Shown here one piece after another: positions 42,398 to 54,567 of a stretch of 64,000 nt of DNA. Location of the stretch: positions 1 to 64,000 of the forward strand of contig JAJDAO010000043.1 in assembly GCA_029261835.1 (NCBI GenBank), in the 5' to 3' direction. Both the position numbers and the translations under genes were made by a program. Source of the stretch: Deltaproteobacteria bacterium. GTDB taxonomy: Bacteria; Myxococcota_A; UBA9160; UBA4427. The notes beneath the pieces were generated by a model that ran no database searches, was not told the origin of the DNA, and worked only from the letters and a program-made list of their open reading frames with translations. The first letter of the stretch is position 1. Every line of letters begins with the position of its first letter.

Positions 42398-43381
42398 CTA
42401 CTCCTTTCCGTTCGCCGAGCTCTTCGCCTTCACGTCTCGCCGACTTCGCAGAAAAGCCTCGAGTTCGCTGCTTCGCGGCAGGCCCTGCTGAGCTCCGAGC
42501 GCCATGCAGCTGAGTCCAGCCACCGCGTTTGCTGCTCGCAGCACCCGCTCGGTATCAAAGCCCCGGAGCAGTCCCCAGATGAAGCCCGCGTGAAACGCGT
42601 CCCCGGCCCCAGTCGTATCTCGAACCTCGATTTCGAAGGCTGGCGACAAGAAGGATCGCTCGCTCGATCTCGCCAGCGCCCCCTCGTCACCACAAGTCGC
42701 CACGGCCAGACGTGCCCCCCAGCGGAGCAGCGCCCGCAGGCCATCTGCGGCCGAGCCCGTTCCCCCCAACTCTTCGGCCAACTCCCGAGCCACAACAGGG
42801 AAATCCGTCACACGAAGAAGCCGCTCCGCACCCGGCCACAGGTGATCCGCATCCAGCACGACCGGAATCCCGACTGCGCGGGCCGCCCGAGCCGCCCACT
42901 CGGAGGCATCTGGATCGCTGGCGTCGATATGGAGAACACGTGCCCGCTCGACCTCCTTCGCCTCGAGCTGCGCCGCGATGAGGCGCAGACGAGGGTCGCG
43001 GCGCGCCAGCACCGTCCGCTCACCGTCTCGCCGCCTGATCAGCACGACTGCGGTTCGCGTACCGGCCGCCGGCAGCACGCGAACTCCGGTTAGATCCACC
43101 CCGGCGCGTTCCAGCGGCTCGAGAACCCTCTCCCCGGCAGCGTCAGCCCCAACAGCACCGATATAGCTCGCCCGCAGTCCCAGCCTTGCGCAGCCGAGCA
43201 GGGCACTGGCCACCTGTCCGCCCGGTCTCGCGTCGTAGTGGGCCAGCTCGCACTTCTGTCCGGGCTCGGGCAACTCATCGAGCAGACAGATGTGGTCGAG
43301 AGAGTTCTCGCCCAGTCCCACCACATCGAAGTCCGACGCACCACCCACCGCGCGCCACAGAGGCGCATTGGACTGACGCAT
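42398..43381 (-). CDS. PfkB-family carbohydrate/nucleoside kinase
   Basis: A 327-residue ribokinase-fold enzyme. The N-terminal signature is ARPGGQVASALLGCARLG near residue 52 and the C-terminal signature with the catalytic Asp is DTTGAGDAFHAGFIWGLL near residue 255. It phosphorylates a sugar or nucleoside using ATP; the substrate cannot be told apart by eye. The ATG at 43381 gives a normal N-terminus (FDVVGLGENSLD). Confidence 0.87.
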   Translation of the reverse strand: MRQSNAPLWRAVGGASDFDVVGLGENSLDHICLLDELPEPGQKCELAHYDARPGGQVASALLGCARLGLRASYIGAVGADAAGERVLEPLERAGVDLTGVRVLPAAGTRTAVVLIRRRDGERTVLARRDPRLRLIAAQLEAKEVERARVLHIDASDPDASEWAARAARAVGIPVVLDADHLWPGAERLLRVTDFPVVARELAEELGGTGSAADGLRALLRWGARLAVATCGDEGALARSSERSFLSPAFEIEVRDTTGAGDAFHAGFIWGLLRGFDTERVLRAANAVAGLSCMALGAQQGLPRSSELEAFLRSRRDVKAKSSANGKE

Positions 43382-43416
43382 GCCTCCCCCGTGTGCCGGC
43401 GACCGGAGATTCTCGC

Positions 43417-45630
43417 TCAGTAGAGAACGCGATAGGCGTGAAGACTGCGCAGAACGCGCTTCACGTAGCTCCGCGTCTGATCATAGGGAATCGCTTCGAC
43501 CCACTCGTCGTCGCGATCCGCCGAAGCGAGCTTCCACTCCTCCACGGCCGCTGGGCCCGCGTTGTAGCTCGCGATCGAGGCGGACAGTCGACCTTCGAAT
43601 TGCCGTGCGAGTTCGCCGAGATAGTGCGAGCCGAGGCCGATATTGGTGCGGGGCTCGAAGAGATCGTCCGGCGCAAAGCTCGCCAGGCCCTTGCTCCGCG
43701 CCAGCCGCTCACCCGTGGCGGCCATGATCTGCAGCAGCCCACGCGCGCCAACCGGCGAGACGACCTTGGCCCGGTAGCCGCTCTCCTCTCGCATGATTGA
43801 ATAGACGAGCTCCGGCTCTACACCATCGGACCCGCGCGTCACCTCATCGACCATCTGCGAATAGGCCGAGGGCCACGCGTACCACCACAGCTCTTCGAGC
43901 CCGGCACGGGGCCCACGCGCAAGCGTCTCGCTATACGGATCGACCACGACACGCTGAGCACTGTAGTAGTCAGCCACCTCCGTGCAGAGCTGCGCCAGCT
44001 CGAGCCGTTCCGAGAGCCCGCGGGCCCGCCTGACGAGCCGACGCAGGTCCTCGCGCGCCTGCTCGACCAACCCCGCCTGCAGCAGAATGCGCGGCCGAGC
44101 GAGATCTCGCGGACCCAGTACGGCGCGCCCTTCGCCAACGACTCCGTTCAAAGGCGGCAGCTCATCGCTCGGCGCGGCGCGCTCGCGCGCGCGCCAGCCG
44201 TAGTAGGAGACCGGATACTCACGAGCCACGGCGGCAAACTCGCTGCCGGCCCGCTCGTCGCCCCGCCTCTCGAGCGCGCGCGCGCGCCAGTAGCGGGGTC
44301 GCAGCTGGCCGATGCCGTCGCCCTGCTTGCGAATAATCAAATGGTCGAAGTGCGCGGTCGCCTGCTCGTAGCGGCCCTCTCGATAGGCCGCCCAGCCCAA
44401 GCGCCAGCTCGCCGCATCCCCCATGCCGCCACTCATTCTGCTCTCGGCGACCGCGAGGTAGTGTTGGCGTGCCCGCTCGGTATAGCCTCGCCCGTCGAGC
44501 AAGAGCGCCGCCAGAAAGCGTCCGCGCGCGGACATCGTGCCCCTCTTCTTCTCGGCGATCCGCTCGAACTCGCGGATTGCTTGCGGGACATCGCCCGCGC
44601 GTGCCCGCGAACGCGCCAGCCAGATCGGCACGTCCTCCTGCTGCGGCAGCTTGCCGAATGCCTCTACCGCCTCCGGATAGCGCCGCTCGCGAAACAACGC
44701 ATGAGCCCGCTGACGTTCGGCGCGTCGGCGCTCTGCGCGCGACAGACCGGACTCGAGCGCCCGATCGTACGCGTCGAGAGCCTCCTGGTTTCGACGACTG
44801 CGAAACAGACGATCACCCCGCCGACGCCAATCGATCCCGTCACGCTGTGAACGGCCGAGGAACTCCTCGAGCACCTCGAGCCGATGACTCGCGATGCGGG
44901 CCTCGTCGGTCGTGGGGTGCGCGTACCAGATCAGCTTGTAGGTGGTGGCGGCTTCCTCGTCGCGACCGGTGCGCTCCTCGGTCGTTGCGATGGAGAGCAG
45001 AATCGAAGCTCGGCGTTCTGCATCGCGCGTCTCGTTCAGCGCAGCCCGCCAGGCCGCGAACGCGCCCTCCTCTTCGTGGCGCTGGGCCAGCACCTCGCCG
45101 AACAAGGTATAGAGATCGGCTCGCACGCCGGATCTCGCGTCGCGCGAGAGGGCTCTCCTCAGCGTCGCCTCGGCGGCCTCCAATTCCCCGTCCTGTTGCA
45201 AGACGCGCGCCTGTAGCAGCGCCGCATGATCGTCGACGATCGGGTGGCGGCGGATGACCTCCTCGAAGAGCCAGACCGCATGGGCGCGATCGCCGTTGCG
45301 AAGCGCCTCGACAGCCGCCGCCAGCGTACGTCCGGGGTCGGCCAGGTAACCCTGACTGCGCGCGCGCAGCACTCGATCGGCCGCCGGGCCAAGCAATTCG
45401 GACACGAGCGGCCCCGCGCTCTCCGACTCGCCGACCTCGTCCGCCTTTGCCATTCGCGGCTGTTGGTCAGCAGCGGTCGCTGCGCCCGCCAGAGAGAACA
45501 GAATGAGGAGCAGCCAACCGACCGCGGCGACGCACCGCCGTGAGTGGCCGCCATCGAGTCTGGCCCACACCTCCCCCATACGCAGCCATTGTGCGCGATC
45601 CAGCTCGTTCGGGGTAGCGTCGATCCGCAT
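43417..45630 (-). CDS. slt: soluble-type lytic murein transglycosylase (Slt70-like)
   Basis: A roughly 737-residue periplasmic enzyme: a signal region (VAAVGWLLLILFSLAGAATAA), a long alpha-superhelical TPR-like domain, and a C-terminal transglycosylase domain with catalytic Glu in YSIMREESGYRAKVVSPVGARGLLQIM and NIGLGSHYLGEL..SIASYNAGP. It cleaves peptidoglycan with 1,6-anhydro ring formation. Start sites are unclear: ATG 45630 is used, GTG 45648 and ATG 45579 are alternatives, none with a good ribosome site. Confidence 0.88.
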   Translation of the reverse strand: MRIDATPNELDRAQWLRMGEVWARLDGGHSRRCVAAVGWLLLILFSLAGAATAADQQPRMAKADEVGESESAGPLVSELLGPAADRVLRARSQGYLADPGRTLAAAVEALRNGDRAHAVWLFEEVIRRHPIVDDHAALLQARVLQQDGELEAAEATLRRALSRDARSGVRADLYTLFGEVLAQRHEEEGAFAAWRAALNETRDAERRASILLSIATTEERTGRDEEAATTYKLIWYAHPTTDEARIASHRLEVLEEFLGRSQRDGIDWRRRGDRLFRSRRNQEALDAYDRALESGLSRAERRRAERQRAHALFRERRYPEAVEAFGKLPQQEDVPIWLARSRARAGDVPQAIREFERIAEKKRGTMSARGRFLAALLLDGRGYTERARQHYLAVAESRMSGGMGDAASWRLGWAAYREGRYEQATAHFDHLIIRKQGDGIGQLRPRYWRARALERRGDERAGSEFAAVAREYPVSYYGWRARERAAPSDELPPLNGVVGEGRAVLGPRDLARPRILLQAGLVEQAREDLRRLVRRARGLSERLELAQLCTEVADYYSAQRVVVDPYSETLARGPRAGLEELWWYAWPSAYSQMVDEVTRGSDGVEPELVYSIMREESGYRAKVVSPVGARGLLQIMAATGERLARSKGLASFAPDDLFEPRTNIGLGSHYLGELARQFEGRLSASIASYNAGPAAVEEWKLASADRDDEWVEAIPYDQTRSYVKRVLRSLHAYRVLY

Positions 45631-45807
45631 CGTGCCGACCCGATTCACGCGAGACCGGGTGCGTTGGCGCAGTGCATCGACTGCCCCGCCGCTCCATCAG
45701 GCCGGTGGACGATCTGCGCCATCTCGGGTCGCTCTCCCGACTCGGAACCCGATGGTTCCGCCCATCTCGTTGTAGTGCCACGATCCCTCGGTTAGGGTTC
45801 GAGCGCC

Positions 45808-47129
45808 GTGTCCAGCCAGTCCGTCATCGCCAAACTCCGACGACACTTGAGTCCGTTTCTTGCCGCCTGCCTGCTGCTCGGATGCACGTCCGAGCCGCAG
45901 AACAGCCCCAGCACGATCGCGAGCGCAGAGCCGTCTCCTGTCAGCCCAGAGAGCGACAGCGACTTCGAAGCGCCCGTCGAGGCGCGGCGCCCCCGTGGGA
46001 TTTGGGTCTTGGCCGAGGGGTCCCAGCGCGTGCTCGAGGACAGCGCCCGGATACCGCAGCTCGTCGACGACGCCCGGCAGCTCGGCGTAACCGACCTATT
46101 CGTCCAAGTCTATCGCGGTGGGCGTGCCTGGTATGACGCGACCCTGGCGGACCCGGCGCCCTATCGTGAGCTGCTCGCCCGGACGGGGAGCGACACGCTC
46201 TCGGAGCTGATCGGGCTGGCCCATGCGGCCGACCTGCGCGTGCATGCGTGGGTGAATGTGCTCTCACTCAGCCAGAACCGCGAGGCGTCGTTGCTCGGCG
46301 AGCTGGGAACGGATGCGGTGCTCGTCGATCGCAACGGCCGCTCCCTGCTGGACTACCCCGGGCTCAACGTGCCGCCGCCAGCCGGCGACTGGTACCGGAT
46401 GGGGACTCGTGGCATCTATCTCGACCCGGCGGCACCCGGCGTCGCAGAACGGCTGGTGGCCATCTTTCGCCAGCTCGTGACACGCTATCCGGGGCTCGAT
46501 GGCTTGCACCTCGACTATATCCGGCACCCGGGCGCCCTGCCCTTCGTGCCCGGCTCGCGCTTCGGTGTCGGACTTGATTTCGGATATGGTGAGCCGAGCC
46601 GCCTGCGCTTTCAGAGGGAGACCGGCCTGACGGGTCCCTATCGGGACCCGCTGCAGCCCAACGGTCGCCAGCTCGTTCACGCCGACGCCTGGGATGGCTG
46701 GCGACGTGACAAAGTAACGGAGCTCGTCGCTGGGATCCGCGCAGCCGTGCTCGAGGCTCGACCCGGTCTAGTGCTCTCGGCTGCCGTCAACAGCTATACC
46801 GATCGCGCCTACTTGAGCCTCGCGCAGGATTGGAGGCGCTGGCTCGAGCAGGGGCTGATCGATCTCGCCATCCCGATGGCATACACGCGTGACGACAGGC
46901 TGCTGCGATACCAGCTCGAGAGCTTCGCGCGGGCGTCGCAGGCAGAGCAAATCTGGCCGGGCCTCGGCGTGTGGCTCTTCGCCCGCCAGCCGGAACGGGC
47001 ACTGCACCAGATCGAACTCGCCCGGCAGGCGGGTGCCCAGGCGGAAGTACTCTTCTCCTACGACTCCATCGTCGAAGCCCCCGGCCTTCGGGCGGCTCTC
47101 ACCCGTGGCAGCGCGCCGCCACCGGCCCC

Positions 47130-47133
<4 letters not shown>
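45808..47133 (+). CDS. lipoprotein with GHL10/YngK-type glycoside hydrolase domain
   Basis: A 441-residue exported protein with lipobox LLLGC near residue 25. The rest is a TIM-barrel of the glycosyl-hydrolase-like 10 family: RGIWVLAEG, GVTDLFVQVYRGGRAWY, LRVHAWVNVLSL, GLDGLHLDYIRHP with the usual acidic residue, and LIDLAIPMAYTRDD. It may act on peptidoglycan or secreted polysaccharide. Its GTG is at 45808, divergent from the transglycosylase. The stop overlaps queA by four bases. Confidence 0.83.
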
Positions 47134-49414
<2,281 letters not shown>

Positions 49415-49494
49415 GGAGAAAGACCCGTTTTCAGGAATCTCTGGCCATCCGAGATATCCCGGAGTGATGCTCAAGGGTAGCCCGGAGCGGGCCG

Positions 49495-51225
49495 ATGCGA
49501 CTCTCGATGCAGCAGCACGAGCCGAGCCGGGGGTCGAATGCCCGACGTCTGTCGCTGGAAGCCGCCGCGGGCTCCTTCGTAGGCGCGTCGATTGCCGGTG
49601 CAGCCGCCCTTCTACTGCACGCGCAGACGGCGAGCTGGCCGCTGGCCTTGGCCGGTGTCGTGGCGACATCGATCTGCCTGGCGTACTGGACCCACCGCAG
49701 GACGCGTCGTGACTTCGCGCTCATCGATGCCATCCACGAAACGGTGGACAGCCTGAGTGATGGCTCCCGCATCGCCCGGCTCGACGAGCGGCGACTCGAC
49801 TCCTCCTTCGCATCAGCGGCTCGCTGCTTCAACCGCATCTTCGACGTAATGAGCGAGGTCGCGAATCGCGTGCTTGCGATCGTGCACGGCGTCCGCTCGC
49901 TACCCGACCGCATCTCCGAGGTCCTGAGTCAGATCGAAGCCAGTGCGAGCGGGCAAGAGGAAGCGGTCGAAGAGACCGCCTCCCTGCTCGCCAACATCAA
50001 TAAGTCGATGCTCGATATCGGAGAGCGTATCGAGCGCTTGCAGCAGGCCGCAGACGAATCGGCCTCCTCGATCCTCCAGATGGGTGACTCGGTCGACGAG
50101 GTCGCACGCAATGCCGCCACGCTGCACGAGAGCGTCGAGGCGAGTGCATCGTCCGTGCACGAGATCGGGGCCAGCATCCGCCAAGTCGCCGAGAGCGCAG
50201 AACATGTGGAACGGATTGCAGGGGAGACCGCCTCCTCGATGCTGGAGATGGATCGCGTCGTTCAGGATGTAAGCGGCCATACGCGAGAGGCTTCGGAGCT
50301 CACACGCAAGGTGAGTGAGGGCGCCGAGCGCGGCAGCGAAGCGGTGACTGAAACCATCACCGACATTCAACGCATTCACGACCGAACGATCGAAGCGCGG
50401 GACAGCCTCGGCAAGCTGGTGAGCCGAGTCTCCGCGATCGGCGGCATCCTCACCGTCATCGGCGAGATCAACGACGAAACCAATCTACTCTCACTCAATG
50501 CCGCCATCATCGCCGCGCAGGCGGGCGAGCAGGGCAAGGCGTTCCTGGTGGTGGCGAACCACGTGAAGACGCTCGCCAGGCGCACCGCAGCCAGCACCGA
50601 GGACATCGAAGGGCTGATTCGCGATATCCAAAGCGAGTCGGACGCCGCCGTCTCGACCATGGGTGCGGGCTTCGAGGCGATCGAGACCGGCGTCGCGCGC
50701 TCGCAGGCGGCCGGCGAGGCCCTGGGTGAGATCCTCACATCCTCGCGCGCCGCGTTCGACCGCGTAGAGGGCATCGCACGGGCGACGGATGAGCAGTCTC
50801 GCAGCTCGAAGCTCGTTGCCGGGGCGGCCCAGGAAACATCGAATCAGGTGCGCCAGATTTCATCCGCCATGGCGGAGCAGTCGAAGGTGAGCGAGCAGCT
50901 ACTCCAGAACTCCGAGGCGGCACTCGACCTGTGCCGCCACGTGTACCGCTCCACCGACGAGCAGCGGCAGACCGGCCGGTACATCGCCGAGAGCATCTCG
51001 TCCATCACAGACATGATCCGTCTGATCCGAGATAATTCCGCCAGTCACGCCAAGGCGAGTGACTCGGTATCCCAGGCGGTGACGCGCCTGCTCGACAACG
51101 CACGCCAATCCGGCAACAGAGTCTCCGACGTCAACGCCATGTTGCGGGAGCTGAGTGACAGTGCGCAGAGCATCGTGGCCGAGCTCGCCCGCTTCGAGGG
51201 AAGCGGCATCGGCTTCGCCGACTGA
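49495..51225 (+). CDS. methyl-accepting chemotaxis-type transducer without periplasmic domain
   Basis: A 576-residue protein: two membrane helices separated by only a few residues (GSFVGASIAGAAALLLHA, WPLALAGVVATSICLAYW), then a long coiled-coil signalling domain. The conserved hairpin is present but altered: NLLSLNAAIIAAQAGEQGKAFLVVANHVK, where the usual core has AAxEAARAGE..FAVVAxEV. It would signal to a CheA-like kinase from cytoplasmic or membrane cues. No che genes are in the window. ATG 49507 is an alternative start. Confidence 0.85.
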   Translation: MRLSMQQHEPSRGSNARRLSLEAAAGSFVGASIAGAAALLLHAQTASWPLALAGVVATSICLAYWTHRRTRRDFALIDAIHETVDSLSDGSRIARLDERRLDSSFASAARCFNRIFDVMSEVANRVLAIVHGVRSLPDRISEVLSQIEASASGQEEAVEETASLLANINKSMLDIGERIERLQQAADESASSILQMGDSVDEVARNAATLHESVEASASSVHEIGASIRQVAESAEHVERIAGETASSMLEMDRVVQDVSGHTREASELTRKVSEGAERGSEAVTETITDIQRIHDRTIEARDSLGKLVSRVSAIGGILTVIGEINDETNLLSLNAAIIAAQAGEQGKAFLVVANHVKTLARRTAASTEDIEGLIRDIQSESDAAVSTMGAGFEAIETGVARSQAAGEALGEILTSSRAAFDRVEGIARATDEQSRSSKLVAGAAQETSNQVRQISSAMAEQSKVSEQLLQNSEAALDLCRHVYRSTDEQRQTGRYIAESISSITDMIRLIRDNSASHAKASDSVSQAVTRLLDNARQSGNRVSDVNAMLRELSDSAQSIVAELARFEGSGIGFAD

Positions 51226-51228
51226 GAT

Positions 51229-52182
51229 TCAGCTCTCGAGGCTCTCGAGCGCCACGCAGACGCCGGCGCGATAGGGCAGCTCATCGCCCAGGCCGGCCGG
51301 CAGGATACGCATGTAGGGCGCCTGGTGCGGCCAGGTGTGCTGCGCGACCAGCGCGCGCAACGGCTCGAAGCAGAGCTCATCGCCCGCCGCGACCGCAATC
51401 GTGCCCAGCACCACCGCCTCGGGCGCCAGGCTGAAGCAGATCTGCACGATGGCCCGGGCGAGATAAGCGTTGAAGCGCGCCATCTCCGAGAGGGCATGCG
51501 GATCCCCCTCGCGAGCGGCCATCACGACGTGCTCGGGCCGAAGCGCTTCACGGGAGCCCGCCAGCGCCAATGCGCGGCACGCCCGCGGCGCGCTCGAACG
51601 CAGTCTGCGCGCCCAGCTCGCGCCGCCGACGTACGCCTCGAGGCAACCCCTCAGTCCACACGAGCAGGGGTCGCCCTGCCACTCGAGCGGGACATGGCCA
51701 AGCTCGCCCGCTGTGCCATCACGTCCGCGATAGAGAGCGCCTCCCAGGATCAGCCCCGCCCCGACGCCGGTCGACATCGTGAGGTACACGATGTCCGACC
51801 AGCCCTGCCCTGCGCCGAAGCGCCACTCGGCCAGGGCCGACGCGTTGGCGTCGTTCTCGAGCCGGACCGGACAGCCGAGCTCGTCTGCCAACCACTCGCC
51901 GAGCGGCACTTCCCGCCAGCCCTCCAGGTTCGGTGGATGCATGAGGACGCCACGGCGAGAATCCAACGGGCCGGGCACGGATGCGCCAGCGGCGAGCAGC
52001 GCCGAGGTGCCGATCCCGGCTTCAGAGAGCAGGCGCCGCACCTCTTCCAGCATGCGCGCCACATCTTCGCGAGGCCGCCCGCTCGGAGCCGTCGACTGCC
52101 GAGAGCGAGCCACCAACCGGCCCTGGCGGTCCGCCAGGGCGAAGGCGGTCTTGGTGCCACCAATGTCGATCCCCAGGAGCAA
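51229..52182 (-). CDS. ROK-family sugar kinase (glucokinase-like)
   Basis: A 317-residue ROK protein. The ATP motif is LLGIDIGGTKTAFALAD, substrate-binding ENDANASALAEW, and the zinc site GHVPLEWQGDPCSCGLRGCLEAYVGG in two parts (His, CSCGLRGC). No HTH is present, so it is a kinase rather than a repressor. It likely phosphorylates glucose or another hexose. It converges with the transducer three bases away. Confidence 0.9.
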   Translation of the reverse strand: MLLGIDIGGTKTAFALADRQGRLVARSRQSTAPSGRPREDVARMLEEVRRLLSEAGIGTSALLAAGASVPGPLDSRRGVLMHPPNLEGWREVPLGEWLADELGCPVRLENDANASALAEWRFGAGQGWSDIVYLTMSTGVGAGLILGGALYRGRDGTAGELGHVPLEWQGDPCSCGLRGCLEAYVGGASWARRLRSSAPRACRALALAGSREALRPEHVVMAAREGDPHALSEMARFNAYLARAIVQICFSLAPEAVVLGTIAVAAGDELCFEPLRALVAQHTWPHQAPYMRILPAGLGDELPYRAGVCVALESLES

Positions 52183-52379
52183 GAAAACCTCGCGATCTAA
52201 AGGGCTTGCAGCAGATCTTGCAGGTCGCTGAGGGTACTGCTTTGGAGTGCGGCGACCAAGATCTCACGTCAGGGCTCAGGCCCAGGCCAAAGCGACCGAT
52301 AGAAAAGCCGTGCAGTCACGACCGCATGCGGCGCTTTCTGCCGGCGTTACGCGCCGGCCCTGAGTGGAGACGAGACAGA

Positions 52380-52826
52380 ATGCGACAGACACTCCTCCTC
52401 GCGATTCCCCTGAGCCTGCTTCTTGCGGCCGGCAACCTCGGCTGCGCCTTTGGCGAGCTGCGACCAAAGGATCCCTTCGATCGCCAGTACAGCCTGCAGG
52501 CCAGCCACAAGAGCTACACGGATCTTGTGCGCTGGTCGAAGTTCCAGCAGGCGGCAACCTTCGTCGACGGCGAGAGCCGCGATGCCTTCTTGTCCGCCAT
52601 GCCCGACTTCGCTGAGGTGCGCTTCACCGACTGGCGAGCGGACGCCTGGCAGCTCGACGAAGACCTGCGCGAGACCACCATCGAAGTCACGTACAAGGGC
52701 TACTCGTTGACCTCCCCGATCGAAGTCGACGTGCACGAGAGTCAGCACTGGACTCGATCGGGCCGGGCGAATAGCTGGAGTGTTCGTTCGAGCTTCAGCG
52801 GCCTGGATCGTCTGGCGGGCAACTGA
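52380..52826 (+). CDS. putative lipoprotein of unknown function
   Basis: A 148-residue exported protein with a lipoprotein signal, MRQTLLLAIPLSLLLAAGNLGC. The mature domain (SYTDLVRWSKFQQAATFVD, AEVRFTDWRADAWQLDEDLR, IEVTYKGYSL) has an NTF2-like look but is not assigned. The ATG at 52380 is selected by the signal peptide; the open frame extends upstream to 51981 inside the kinase gene. Confidence 0.75.
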   Translation: MRQTLLLAIPLSLLLAAGNLGCAFGELRPKDPFDRQYSLQASHKSYTDLVRWSKFQQAATFVDGESRDAFLSAMPDFAEVRFTDWRADAWQLDEDLRETTIEVTYKGYSLTSPIEVDVHESQHWTRSGRANSWSVRSSFSGLDRLAGN

Positions 52827-52862
52827 GCCGTCACGACGGATAGCGGGCGAGGACACGCGAGA

Positions 52863-53606
52863 ATGAGCGACTACCGAACCATCCTGATGGTGGACGACGT
52901 CCCGCTATTCCGAGACCTCGTCGCCCTCTTTCTGGCGAGAACGGCTCGCGTGATCACGGCCTCCGATGCCGTCGAGGCACTCGAGATCGCCCGCTCCGAG
53001 CCCCTTGCCCTGCTGATCAGCGATCTTCACATGCCCGGCCGTATGGACGGCGCCGACCTCTGCGCCGAAATCAAGCGCGACACCCGGCTCGCTCACCTGC
53101 CCGTGCTGATGCTGCTGCGGCCCGACTGCGACGAGGACGGCGAGCGAGCCGTGCGGGCGGGGGCGGACGACATGCTGCGCAAGCCGATTGCCCGGCAGGC
53201 TCTGGTCGAGGCAGTCAATCACTTCCTGGAGAGCGGGCTCTCGCGAGGCCTGCCGCGGGTCGACATCACGACACCCGTGCAGCTCCGCAGCAGCCTCTTC
53301 CACGCGTGGGGCGCTACGCGCAACATCTCCCGAGGCGGCATCTTCGTCGAGGCCGACTGCGATCTGACTCCGAAGAGCGAAGTTGCGCTGGATCTGACAC
53401 TGCCGGATTCGATTCGGCCGATCTCGCCCATCGCCGAGGTGGTGTGGAGCCGCGAAACCTCTGAACAGCATCTAGCCGGAATAGGGATGCGATTCCTCAC
53501 CGTCGACTCGGACGCGATGCGCACAATCGACGACTTCATCAGCCAACGCCTGCCGCTGCGCGCGCCCAAGCCGACTCTTCCCGAACTGAGCGCGGGAATG
53601 CGCTAG
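52863..53606 (+). CDS. response-regulator receiver fused to a PilZ-like domain
   Basis: A 247-residue two-domain protein. The receiver has acidic pocket MVDDVP, phospho-acceptor LLISDLHMPG near residue 58 and lysine in MLRKPI near 108. The second half resembles PilZ: a basic segment RGLPRVDITTPVQL, then NISRGGIFVEA. Such proteins may link phosphorylation to c-di-GMP, though the RxxxR motif is not clear. No histidine kinase is adjacent. Confidence 0.8.
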   Translation: MSDYRTILMVDDVPLFRDLVALFLARTARVITASDAVEALEIARSEPLALLISDLHMPGRMDGADLCAEIKRDTRLAHLPVLMLLRPDCDEDGERAVRAGADDMLRKPIARQALVEAVNHFLESGLSRGLPRVDITTPVQLRSSLFHAWGATRNISRGGIFVEADCDLTPKSEVALDLTLPDSIRPISPIAEVVWSRETSEQHLAGIGMRFLTVDSDAMRTIDDFISQRLPLRAPKPTLPELSAGMR

Positions 53607-53637
53607 CAGCGCGTCCCGCCGCGGACTGCCGTCTGCA

Positions 53638-53697
53638 CGCAATCGAGCCCGGCCCTCCGCGTCGCCCGCGACACGGAGAGCATCGGACTCGATTGCG
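53638..53697. other. 60-base compound palindrome between convergent genes
   Basis: Outer arms CGCAATCGAG (53638-53647) and CTCGATTGCG (53688-53697) pair over 10 bases. Inside, CTCCG-c-GTCGC / GCGAC-a-CGGAG (53655-53678) forms a second long hairpin with a two-base loop. No U-run follows on either side. It may be a bidirectional transcription barrier, a REP-like element or a structured RNA. Confidence 0.55.
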
Positions 53698-53729
53698 ACG
53701 ACCCACCCGGACCAGCCGGGAGGGAACTC

Positions 53730-54305
53730 TCAGTCGTCGGTGGCCGGAACCCAGCCGCCCTGCCAATTGCGCTGGCTCGACTCGTTCTCGCGAACCATGA
53801 TGACCCGATCGCCCTGCTTGACCACGGTGCGATGCCGAGTCGCCATACTGTCGTCGTCCTGCGTTCGCTCGTGCCGGATCACCACCGGCTCACCCGAGCC
53901 ATCCTGCTCGAGCGGCATGACGACCGCCGAATCACCTCGGCGCGTGCCACCGACGATCAGCGAAGTGGCGCGAACCCCGGTTCCCGGAAGAACGATCACC
54001 GGCCGCTGGCCGTCTTCTTGTAGATCGCTCAAGCGTCCGTCGAGCCGCTCCGCGTACGAGCCTTTCGCCGTCTTGCCGCCCGGCGTGTAGCGCTCGTAGC
54101 CTTCGAGCTGCCGGGTGGTCTTCTTCTCCACCTCAGCCCGGTAGCGGGAAGGGACATGCTTCATGTCATCCGCGAACGACAGGGTGCCGTCCTCGGTTCG
54201 CCACGAGTAGACCGTGCCCGCGATCACCGGGGTGGCGAGCCCCAGACAAAGCGCCGCCGACATGGCGGCCCGCGCGGCACGACTTCGATTCTTGAACCAC
54301 AGCAT
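53730..54305 (-). CDS. exported DUF4124-like protein
   Basis: A 191-residue protein. ATG 54305 has GGAGG at good spacing and starts a signal peptide (AAMSAALCLGLATPVIAG). Directly after it comes TVYSWRTEDGTLSFADDMKHVPSRYR, the DUF4124 pattern of short envelope proteins. The rest is basic and polar without known domains. It lies just upstream of the tRNA gene. Confidence 0.7.
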   Translation of the reverse strand: MLWFKNRSRAARAAMSAALCLGLATPVIAGTVYSWRTEDGTLSFADDMKHVPSRYRAEVEKKTTRQLEGYERYTPGGKTAKGSYAERLDGRLSDLQEDGQRPVIVLPGTGVRATSLIVGGTRRGDSAVVMPLEQDGSGEPVVIRHERTQDDDSMATRHRTVVKQGDRVIMVRENESSQRNWQGGWVPATDD

Positions 54306-54401
54306 GGGAGATGCCTCCTGTCCCAATAGGTGGTGCGGAAGTCACGAAAAGCTCAATCTTCCGGGTAGTTGCACATGCAGATCGCATGGATAACCTGAGA
54401 G

Positions 54402-54432
54402 TTGACAGCCATTCTCGCGATCTGTATTTAAT
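54402..54432 (+). promoter_or_regulatory. promoter of the initiator tRNA gene
   Basis: A perfect -35 TTGACA (54402-54407) is followed after 17 bases by TATTTAAT (54425-54432) and a GC-rich discriminator, as in stringently controlled stable-RNA promoters. The tRNA begins about 13 bases downstream. Confidence 0.65.
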
Positions 54433-54444
54433 GGGCCGCCTTGA

Positions 54445-54521
<77 letters not shown>

Positions 54522-54530
54522 CGACAAAGC

Positions 54531-54567
54531 CCTCGGAAGTCACTGAGATTCCGGGGGTTTTTCTTTT
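54531..54567 (+). terminator. rho-independent terminator of the tRNA gene
   Basis: CCTCGGAA pairs with TTCCGGGG (one G-T pair) around a ten-base loop, followed by GTTTTTCTTTT. It overlaps the 3' end of the convergent integrase gene. Confidence 0.75.
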
